A stretch of DNA of 64,000 nt from JBEVOS01 sp044226655 (GTDB lineage Bacteria; Pseudomonadota; Alphaproteobacteria; Caulobacterales; Aquidulcibacteraceae). Positions 51,415-57,804 of the stretch are shown piece after piece. Made by a program: the position numbers and the translations under genes. Every line of letters begins with the position of its first letter. Position 1 is the stretch's first letter. The stretch covers positions 1 through 64,000 of the forward strand of contig JBGAGO010000001.1 in the NCBI GenBank assembly GCA_044226655.1, in the 5' to 3' direction. The notes beneath the pieces were generated by a model that had not been told where the DNA came from, searched no databases, and saw only the letters and a list, made by a program, of their open reading frames with translations.

Positions 51415-52068
51415 ATGGCGATCGAAGCGGTGATCTGGGACTTTGGCGGGGTGTTCACGACCTCGCCGTTCGAAGCCTTCAACCGCTATGAGCGCGAGAA
51501 GGGCCTGCCGCTCGATTTCATCCGCCGCGTCAACGCGACCAATCCGGAAACCAACGCCTGGGCGCAATTCGAATCCGCGCGCATCGGCCCTTCCGGCTTC
51601 GACGACGCGTTCGCCGCCGACAGCCGCGCCATGGGCCATGAAATCCGCGGCGCCGATGTCATCCCGCTGCTCTCAGGCGATCTGCGCCCGCGCATGGTCG
51701 GCGCGCTCGCCGCGGTGAAAGCGCGCTTCAAGACCGGCCTCATCACCAACAATTTCGCGCCCAGCGAAGGCGGCCTGCCCAATGAAGCCGAGACCATCTC
51801 GCCCAAGGCGCGCCAGATGCGCGAGATCATGGCCCGCTTCGATCACGTCATCGAAAGCTCGAAGGTCGGCGTGCGCAAACCCGATCCGCGCATCTATCAG
51901 ATGATGTGCGATGCGCTGGCCGTCGCGCCGGCCGCGTGCGTGTTCCTCGACGATCTCGGCATCAATCTCAAACCCGCGCGCGCCATGGGCATGGCCACGA
52001 TCAAGGTCGAACGCGAAGATCAGGCGCTCAATGAATTGCAGGAGATCACGGGCCTCACCTTCGCGTAA
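51415..52068 (+). CDS. HAD-IA family hydrolase
   Basis: A 217-residue HAD phosphatase. EAVIWDFGGVFTTSPFEAFN is motif I, although the usual D-x-D reads Asp-Phe-Gly, as in the epoxide-hydrolase N-terminal / YihX-like group. GLITNNFAPSEGG is motif II, SSKVGVRKPDPRIYQMMCDA motif III with Lys, and CVFLDDLGINLKPARAMGM motif IV. Members remove phosphate from small metabolites. The second Asp of motif I normally acts as general acid; its absence may lower or change activity. GGAGGAAGC precedes the ATG at 51415. A lipoprotein gene follows 30 bp later. Confidence 0.88.
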   Translation: MAIEAVIWDFGGVFTTSPFEAFNRYEREKGLPLDFIRRVNATNPETNAWAQFESARIGPSGFDDAFAADSRAMGHEIRGADVIPLLSGDLRPRMVGALAAVKARFKTGLITNNFAPSEGGLPNEAETISPKARQMREIMARFDHVIESSKVGVRKPDPRIYQMMCDALAVAPAACVFLDDLGINLKPARAMGMATIKVEREDQALNELQEITGLTFA

Positions 52069-52098
52069 CAACAAAGACAATAAAACTGGGAGGATGAC

Positions 52099-52698
52099 AT
52101 GAACCGTTTTTGGGTCGCGCTCGCCGCGCTGGGGCTCTGCGCCTGCGGGCAATCAAGCCCGTCGAGCACGGCGACGACCGCCGCGACGCCGGCCATGCCC
52201 GCCATCTATTCGGGGCCTAACCTCTGCGACGCCAAGGCCGAGCGCGTCTGGGTCCGCCAAGGCGGCGTCGAGTACAAAGTGGACGCATCCACCTACGGGC
52301 CCAATTGCAGCGAGGCGCAGGCCACGCTGCGCATTCATGGCGCCGATGGCGCGGTCATCCATTCCCTGGGCACGAACGTAAGCCGCATCATCGGCTTGAA
52401 GGACGCCGCCGATCCCACCGCGATGCAGGCCGCCGTGACGGCCTGGCTTACGCAAACCCCGCCGCTCTGGCGCAACAGCGGCGATCTGCCCGATTGGTTC
52501 GAAGGCTATCTGCAGCCCGCGATCAACAATCGTCTCGTGTTCTATCCCGAGCAAGGCGCGACGCGCGACGCCTATCTCGCCATGCGCGCCGCGCATCTGC
52601 CGATCTTCTGCTACGCGCAGGGCCGCGAGAGCCTCGCCTGCGTGGTGCTGGAGAATGGCCAGGTGCGCAAAATCGGTGTGCAGACCATACCGGGGTAG
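52099..52698 (+). CDS. Hypothetical lipoprotein
   Basis: A 199-residue protein. MNRFWVALAALGLCACGQSS is a lipoprotein signal with a lipobox ending at Cys16 (an alternative Cys lies at 14), so the product should be anchored in a membrane on the periplasmic side. The mature part starts with a Ser/Thr/Ala-rich linker and contains four or more Cys residues (NLCDAKA, GPNCSEA, IFCYAQ, LACVVL) that could form disulfides. No family is recognised. TGGGAGGATGAC gives a good ribosome site. The gene follows the HAD hydrolase with a 30-bp gap and may be cotranscribed. Confidence 0.65.
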   Translation: MNRFWVALAALGLCACGQSSPSSTATTAATPAMPAIYSGPNLCDAKAERVWVRQGGVEYKVDASTYGPNCSEAQATLRIHGADGAVIHSLGTNVSRIIGLKDAADPTAMQAAVTAWLTQTPPLWRNSGDLPDWFEGYLQPAINNRLVFYPEQGATRDAYLAMRAAHLPIFCYAQGRESLACVVLENGQVRKIGVQTIPG

Positions 52699-52705
52699 CA
52701 GCGCC

Positions 52706-52937
52706 ATACCGCCGGCTTCCAGCCGGCAGAATAGAGGCGATCTCCACGCAGTTTTTCGTTGAATCGCAACCGCACCCCCTCCCCGCGAGGGGAGGGGGTT
52801 GGGGGTGGGGTGAACCACGACGTTCGGTATTTGCCCGCGCGTTGAAAGAGCATTCTTCTCGATCGCGGAAATCAGCGAGAGCTTTTGAGCGTTGGGATTC
52901 ACCCCACCCCCTGCCCCTCCCCTCGCGGGGAGGGGGA
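52706..52937. repeat. One family D palindrome followed by a family A inverted pair
   Basis: At 52706-52730 a single ACCGCCGGCTTCCAGCCGGC element occurs, followed by family A arms at 52761-52814 and 52891-52937 in opposite orientation. The left arm GAATCGCAACCGCACCCCCT matches the reverse of the right arm at 39200-39251 almost base for base. The pair fills the gap between two converging genes. Confidence 0.8.
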
Positions 52938-52942
52938 CGCGC

Positions 52943-53785
52943 CTAAACAGGTAGCCTCGCGGCGAACGCGCGAAAGCGCGCTTCGAACGCGTCGGGCTGT
53001 TCGAGGAAGGCGGCGTGCGCGGCGTCGAACAGGGCGAGTTCATAATGCGGCGCGCGTTTGGCGGCCTGCGCGGAGCGGCCCCACGCGACCAGCGCGTCAT
53101 GGCGCGCCCACGCGTAGAGCACGGGCATCGCGAGCTTCGGCGTCAGCGCGCGGATGTCGGCGTCAGACTGCGCGAAGCTGCGCCACGCCTCGGCCAGCAC
53201 CGGCGCGGCGCCATAGCCGCCCGCGATGATCTCCTCGCGCCGCCACGCGCTCTCCGCGCCGCGCAGCACCGAGCGCTCATAATATCTGCGGAACCACGCC
53301 CCGAAACGCGGATCGCCCGCGGCGCCTTGTTCGAATTTCGTCGCATAGAAGCCGCACACGGCGCGCGCGATCCAGTTCACCGGCTGCAGCCCGCCCGGAT
53401 CGCACAGCACGGCGCCGCGCACGCGTTCCGGATGCGCCGCCGCGTAGCGGATCGCCGCCGCGCCGCCGATCGAATTGCCGATCAGAATGAAGCGCTGAAG
53501 TCCCAACGCATCGGCCGCCGCCTCCAGCAAAGCCGCATAGCGCCCCGCGCTCGCAGGCTCGGCATCGGCGCCGCTTTCGCCCTGGCCCGGCCAATCCAAC
53601 GCGATGACGTCGAAGCCTTCGGCCATATGCGCGGCGAAGCGATCGAAATCGCGCGCGCCATGCCCCGTCGCGTGCAGGCAGACGACGCTCGGGCCCACGC
53701 CTTGCCGGCGATAAGCCAGCCGCACGCCCAGCGCATCGACGAAGCGGACCTCGCGTGCGACCACATCTTTCACAGCGCTCGTCAT
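52943..53785 (-). CDS. Alpha/beta hydrolase
   Basis: A 280-residue alpha/beta hydrolase. VVCLHATGHGARDFDRF is the oxyanion loop with the His-x-x-Gly, LDWPGQGESG the next strand, FILIGNSIGGAAAIRYA the nucleophile elbow (Ser in Gly-Asn-Ser-Ile-Gly), and LYAWARHDALVAW and LFDAAHAAFLEQPDAF provide the Asp and His. This is the canonical triad of the family (PF00561/PF12697). The substrate is unknown. GGAGG lies seven bases before the ATG at 53785. It diverges from a TetR gene over only 35 bp, which contain a perfect palindrome, so it is the likely target of that regulator. Confidence 0.88.
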   Translation of the reverse strand: MTSAVKDVVAREVRFVDALGVRLAYRRQGVGPSVVCLHATGHGARDFDRFAAHMAEGFDVIALDWPGQGESGADAEPASAGRYAALLEAAADALGLQRFILIGNSIGGAAAIRYAAAHPERVRGAVLCDPGGLQPVNWIARAVCGFYATKFEQGAAGDPRFGAWFRRYYERSVLRGAESAWRREEIIAGGYGAAPVLAEAWRSFAQSDADIRALTPKLAMPVLYAWARHDALVAWGRSAQAAKRAPHYELALFDAAHAAFLEQPDAFEARFRAFAARLPV

Positions 53786-53802
53786 GGCGCGCCTCCGAAT
53801 TT

Positions 53803-53818
53803 GTGATATGGATATCAC
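53803..53818. promoter_or_regulatory. Perfect palindromic operator between the hydrolase and TetR genes
   Basis: GTGATAT-GG-ATATCAC is a 7-bp perfect inverted repeat with a 2-bp spacer, centred in the 35-bp divergent gap. It ends two bases before the regulator's ATG, so its transcript must be leaderless or very short, and binding would cover both start regions. Confidence 0.75.
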
Positions 53819-53820
53819 TT

Positions 53821-54390
53821 ATGGCGACGAGATCAAGCGAAAAGGCCGGCCGCAATCCCGAAGAGACGCGCGCGCGGCTCATCGAAGCCGCCTGGGCCGA
53901 GTTCGAAGAGGCCGGCTATGATGACACCAACACCAACCGCATCGCCCAGCGCGCCGGCTATGCGCCGCAGACCTTCTATCGCCATTTCGAGCACAAGCAG
54001 GCGATCTTCCTGGCCGTCTATGCGCAATGGGTCGAAGACGAAGCGCGCCTGCTCGACGGCGTACGCGATGCGGACCAAGCCGCGCGCCTCGCCATCCGCC
54101 ACCACAAGCGCTCGCTCAAATTCCGCCGCGCGCTGCGTCTTTTGTCGGTGAGCGATCCCGCCGTGCGCAAAGCGCGCGCCGAAAGCCGCCTGGCGCAGAT
54201 CGCGCGCCTGCGCACACGCCTCAAACATCTCGCGAAAACAGATCAAGCCGAGCTCGCCGCCGGCCTCCTCCAACTCGAACGCCTCGCCGACGCCTGCGCC
54301 GAAGGCGAGTTCGCCGATCTCGGCCTCACCGCCGCCGAAGGCGAACGCGCCTTGGCGCGCGTGATGCGGGACGTGTTGGGGCGGCGGTGA
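53821..54390 (+). CDS. TetR family transcriptional regulator
   Basis: A 189-residue regulator. RARLIEAAWAEFEEAGYDDT, NRIAQRAGYAPQTFYRHFEH and KQAIFLAVYAQW form the N-terminal helix-turn-helix domain; the rest is an all-helical ligand domain of unknown specificity. I take the ATG at 53821, after an Arg-poor upstream frame that overlaps the divergent gene. The 16-bp palindrome at 53803-53818 is its probable operator, controlling both itself and the alpha/beta hydrolase. A substrate or product of the hydrolase is the likely ligand (inference). Confidence 0.9.
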   Translation: MATRSSEKAGRNPEETRARLIEAAWAEFEEAGYDDTNTNRIAQRAGYAPQTFYRHFEHKQAIFLAVYAQWVEDEARLLDGVRDADQAARLAIRHHKRSLKFRRALRLLSVSDPAVRKARAESRLAQIARLRTRLKHLAKTDQAELAAGLLQLERLADACAEGEFADLGLTAAEGERALARVMRDVLGRR

Positions 54391-54415
54391 AACAGATCTG
54401 TTTGAGACAAGGAGC

Positions 54416-54570
54416 CACCCATTCCCGGGTCGGCGCGCAGCGACGATCCCGGGACCCATAACCGCAGCCGCACGCAAGATGAGCGCGGATTGCTGCGCGT
54501 GAGAATCTTCGGCGAAGGTTCCGCCTATGGGTCCCGGACCGACGGCTTCGCCGTCGCCCGGGAATGGGTG
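54416..54570. repeat. Paired inverted palindromes, family C (REPIN-like), copy 3
   Basis: Arms at 54416-54461 (CACCCATTCCCGGGTCGGC ... CGGGACCCATA) and 54526-54570 (TATGGGTCCCGGACCGACG ... GGGAATGGGTG), spacer 64 bp. It has the same architecture as the copies at 42365 and 46621. The remaining gap 54391-54711 shows no gene. Confidence 0.8.
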
Positions 54571-54711
54571 AGAAAGCCGCTCGCGCCGAGGAAGGGTCAC
54601 ATCGCCCCTCGCCGCTCCCGTTACGTCAGGCGCAACGCGCTTGCGCGGCGCGCATTTTCGGCCTTTTCTTCGGCCTGACGCGCGCGTCAGGTCGCGTGCA
54701 GGGAGGAAGAT

Positions 54712-55143
54712 TTGGCCGAAGCAGCCCAAGCGGCGGCGCCGAAACCCGTCGTCTCGTTCTTGAAGATTCCGTCCGACGGCGCGCCCTATCTCGAAGGCGT
54801 GAAATGCGGCGCGTGCGGCGAGGTGTTCGTCGGCGGCGCAGACCGCAAAGCCTGCGCCAAATGCGGCGCGCGCGGGCAGATGAAAACCGTCAAGCTCGCC
54901 GACAGCGGCAAGCTCTACAATTTCACCATCGTGCACCGGAATTTTCCCGGCGTGCCCGTGCCGTTCATTTCCGCGATCGTCGATCTCGACGGCGGCGGCA
55001 CGCTCAAGGGCAATCTGCTGGACGTGAATCCCGTGCCCGAAGCCCTCTCTTTCGATATGCCCGTCAAAGTCGTCTTCCGCGACGCGGGCCGCAAAGACAA
55101 AGAGGGCAATTCCTATCTTTCCTATTTCTTCGTTCCAGCGTGA
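54712..55143 (+). CDS. Zn-ribbon / OB-fold protein (DUF35 type), thiolase partner
   Basis: A 143-residue protein. An N-terminal rubredoxin-like zinc ribbon (VKCGACGEVF and ACAKCGARG, four Cys) is followed by an OB-fold: GKLYNFTIVHRNFPGVPVPF, ISAIVDLDGGGTLKGNLLDV, MPVKVVFRDAG. DUF35 proteins form complexes with thiolases or acyl-CoA-processing enzymes and are thought to bind acyl-CoA. The start is a TTG at 54712 with GGGAGGAAG just upstream; no ATG fits. The thiolase gene begins 12 bp after its stop. Confidence 0.88.
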   Translation: MAEAAQAAAPKPVVSFLKIPSDGAPYLEGVKCGACGEVFVGGADRKACAKCGARGQMKTVKLADSGKLYNFTIVHRNFPGVPVPFISAIVDLDGGGTLKGNLLDVNPVPEALSFDMPVKVVFRDAGRKDKEGNSYLSYFFVPA

Positions 55144-55155
55144 GGAGCGTTCACG

Positions 55156-56304
55156 ATGAGCAATGATGTCTATGTCGTCGGCGTCGACATGATCAAATTC
55201 GGGCGCTTCCCGGATCGCACCGTGCCCGATCTCGGCGCGGAAGCGGCCCTGCTCGCGCTCGACGATTGCGGCCTCACCATTCAGGACATGCAGGCGCTCT
55301 ATTGCGGCAATCTCTATGAATCGAGCGCCGCCGTCGGCCAGCGCGTGCTGCGCGAGATTGGCCAGACCGGCATTCCAGTCGTCAACGTCGCCAATGCCTG
55401 CGCCACGGGCGCGACCGCATTCCGCGAAGGCTGGATGGCGATCAAAGCCGGCGTCTTCGACACCGTGCTCGCGGTCGGCGTCGAACAGATGGGCAAGGGC
55501 CTTCTGGGCGGCGGCGGTGGCGGCGGCGGCATCCCCACCGAAGGCCTGCTCGGCTCGGGCACAATGCCGGCGACGTTCGCGCATGTCGGGCTTGAGCATT
55601 CCCGCAAATACGGCACGACGTTCGAGCAATTCGCGAAGGTGTCGGTGAAGAACCACCACCATTCCACGCTCAATCCGAAGGCGATGTATCAGATCGAAAC
55701 TCCGCTCCAGGAGGTGATGGGCGCCGAGATGATCTCCTATCCGAACACCAAGCTGATGTGTTCGGTGAACGTCGATGGCTCGGCCGCCGCCGTGCTGATG
55801 AGCGAGAAGAAGGTCAAGGAACGCGGGCTGATGGGCCGCGCCGTGAAAGTCCGCGCCTCGATCCTGCAATCGGACCCGTACACGCCGCGCAATTTCGCGA
55901 TGATGGATTTCAACGCCGTCACGCAGCTCGCGGCGAAGAACGCGTATGAGATGGCGGGCCTCGGGCCGGACGACATCAACCTCGTCGAGCTGCACGATTG
56001 CTTCGCGACGGCGGAGATCGTGCACTACGAAAACCTGCAGCTCTGCAAGCCCGGCGAAGCCGGCGCCTTCATCGACAGCGGCGCCACCGCGCTCGGCGGC
56101 AAAGTGCCGGTGAACGTGTCGGGCGGCCTCCTTTCCAAGGGTCATCCGCTCGGCGCAACCGGCATCGCCAACATTTACGAGATCACCACGCATCTGCGCG
56201 GCGAAGCCGGCAAACGCCAGGTCGAAGGCGCCCGCATCGGGCTCACCCACGTCGTCGGCGCCGGCTCCGCCTGCGCGGTCCACGTGCTCGAAAAGGTCAA
56301 TTAG
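55156..56304 (+). CDS. Thiolase family protein (SCP2-type, acetyl-CoA acetyltransferase-like)
   Basis: A 382-residue thiolase. VVNVANACATGATAFREGW contains the nucleophile Cys82, ELHDCFATAEIVHYENL the His-Asp-Cys segment of SCP2-type thiolases, and GGLLSKGHPLGATGIANI the GHP catalytic motif. A Gly-rich run of eight residues in the middle (after GKGLL) is unusual but in frame. SCP2-type thiolases often lack the second Cys of classical enzymes and act on lipids or steroid side chains with a DUF35 partner, which is encoded directly upstream. Together with the acyl-CoA ligase and Rieske gene at 10425 this hints at sterol-like or branched lipid breakdown, but no direct evidence is seen. Confidence 0.88.
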   Translation: MSNDVYVVGVDMIKFGRFPDRTVPDLGAEAALLALDDCGLTIQDMQALYCGNLYESSAAVGQRVLREIGQTGIPVVNVANACATGATAFREGWMAIKAGVFDTVLAVGVEQMGKGLLGGGGGGGGIPTEGLLGSGTMPATFAHVGLEHSRKYGTTFEQFAKVSVKNHHHSTLNPKAMYQIETPLQEVMGAEMISYPNTKLMCSVNVDGSAAAVLMSEKKVKERGLMGRAVKVRASILQSDPYTPRNFAMMDFNAVTQLAAKNAYEMAGLGPDDINLVELHDCFATAEIVHYENLQLCKPGEAGAFIDSGATALGGKVPVNVSGGLLSKGHPLGATGIANIYEITTHLRGEAGKRQVEGARIGLTHVVGAGSACAVHVLEKVN

Positions 56305-56337
56305 GCGCGCACGCCGTCATCGGCGTGACGCAAAACT

Positions 56338-56372
56338 GGGCGCGGCGCCGCAAGGCCCGCGCCCTTGCTTTT
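56338..56372 (+). terminator. Candidate terminator after the thiolase gene
   Basis: GGGCGCG (56338-56344) pairs with CGCGCCC (56358-56364), followed by TTGCTTTT. The 13-base loop can pair internally. A smaller hairpin, CACGCCG-TCAT-CGGCGTG, precedes it at 56310-56327. The T run is short, so confidence is limited. Confidence 0.35.
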
Positions 56373-56438
56373 GCGCGCCCTGTTCAGCGCGCTGGCGCCC
56401 TATGGTAGCAATAGAGCGGGTCCTTGGGGGGATGTGCT

Positions 56439-57719
56439 ATGCGAACCATCGCCTTTGTCGTCGCGGCGCTGCTGGCGACGCTCTTTGTTTATCCAGCGCA
56501 GGCGCAAGAGGGCGAGGCCGGCGAATGCGCGGCCGTGCTGCGCGCCGCCGAGCGCGGCGAGCCGGTGCAATCGCTCAATACGCTGAAAATGTGCCAGGAG
56601 ATCGACAAGCTCCACGCGGAGGTGCTGGGGCTCCGGTTCACCAACAATTCTCTGAACGGTCCGCTCGGCTTTCTCATTCCATGGTCCGGCTTCATCACGG
56701 GCCTGATGGCGCTCATCGTCTCGATCGCCATTCCCGCCATCGGCGTCATCATCCGCAACACGCTGAACAATCGCGCCCGCGACCGCCTTCATCAGGAGCG
56801 CGTGCTGAAGCGCGAAGCGCACAATCTCGAACTCATGCAGGGCTTGGCCGCCGATACGAAGACCTATCGCTTCGCCGCCGCAGCCTCGCTGCTGCGCCGC
56901 TATGAAGAGATCGCCGCCGAAGGCGAGGTGACGCCCGAACTCAAGACCATCGGCGACGTCGTGCTCTCTTTCGTCCGCAACAAGGACAGCGACGCCGATG
57001 TCGCGAAATACATGGCCGACCAATTCGTCCGCGCGATCGGCTTGCAGGACGACAGCGTCCGGCGCGAACAGGAGGCGCGCCCCGGCCCCGCGACGGCGCG
57101 CAAGCCAAGCGTGGGCCGCCTCGGCCTGCAATTGCGCGATTACGACATGCAATACGCCAATCTGCAGAACGTGTTCTGGGCCGGCGTGAATGCGCCGGAG
57201 GTGGATTTCTATCGCGCCAATTTCACCCGCGCCTCGCTGCGCGACAGCTGGCTCTCCAAATGCACGTTCAAGAAGGCGATCTTCACCCGCGCCGTGCTGC
57301 GGCGCGCCGATCTGCGCGATTGCGATCTGCGCGAGGCGGCGATGACGGGCTGCGATCTTCAAGGCGCCGTGCTGAAGGGGGCCGATTTCAGCGGCGCCGA
57401 CCTCACCGACGCGCTGCTCGATCCGAGCGTCCTGCGCGATCCGGATTCAGAAGCCGTCCGCGCGACCCATCGCACCGACGCGCGCAACGCCAATTTCTCC
57501 GGCGCGATCCTCGCCAATGCGCGCTTCAACCGCGCACAGCTGAACGGCGCGCAATTTTACGGGGCCGATCTCAGCGGCGCCGATTTCACCGGCGCGACCG
57601 GGCTCGACTCTGCCCTGTTCAACGCCGCCGCCAAATGGAGCGAGGCCACCAAATGGCCCGACGAGCGCCGCCCCGGCGCCGGCTACGCGCTCAGCGCGCC
57701 GGAGCCCGTCAGCGCCTAG
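56439..57719 (+). CDS. Membrane-anchored pentapeptide-repeat protein
   Basis: About 426 residues. MRTIAFVVAALLATLFVYPA with AQA after it is a signal peptide. A short Cys-containing region follows, then a membrane segment (SGFITGLMALIVSIAIPAIG, about 92-111) and a basic, helical cytoplasmic stretch (RARDRLHQERVLKREAHNLE). From about residue 235 to 400 there are tandem pentapeptide repeats of the A(D/N)LxX kind: YANLQNVFWAG, ADLRDCDLREAAM, GADFSGADLTDALLD, GADLSGADFTGATG. Such repeats fold into a right-handed beta helix and act as scaffolds or DNA mimics. The combination with a membrane anchor suggests a cytoplasmic platform; the role is unknown. The ATG at 56439 follows a GGGGG. Confidence 0.75.
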   Translation: MRTIAFVVAALLATLFVYPAQAQEGEAGECAAVLRAAERGEPVQSLNTLKMCQEIDKLHAEVLGLRFTNNSLNGPLGFLIPWSGFITGLMALIVSIAIPAIGVIIRNTLNNRARDRLHQERVLKREAHNLELMQGLAADTKTYRFAAAASLLRRYEEIAAEGEVTPELKTIGDVVLSFVRNKDSDADVAKYMADQFVRAIGLQDDSVRREQEARPGPATARKPSVGRLGLQLRDYDMQYANLQNVFWAGVNAPEVDFYRANFTRASLRDSWLSKCTFKKAIFTRAVLRRADLRDCDLREAAMTGCDLQGAVLKGADFSGADLTDALLDPSVLRDPDSEAVRATHRTDARNANFSGAILANARFNRAQLNGAQFYGADLSGADFTGATGLDSALFNAAAKWSEATKWPDERRPGAGYALSAPEPVSA

Positions 57720-57740
57720 AGCGTATTCGCCCGAGACTTA

Positions 57741-57787
57741 AGACGCCTCCCCCTCCCCTCGCGGGGAGGGGGTGCGGACGCGATTCA
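57741..57787. repeat. Single family A palindrome
   Basis: AGACGCCTCCCCCTCCCCTC, then GCGGGGAGGGGGTGCGG. It shares its first 17 bases with the family A copy at 39062 but has no inverted partner. It lies between two converging genes and could end both transcripts. Confidence 0.7.
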
Positions 57788-57804
57788 GCCAAACGCAATC
57801 ACGC

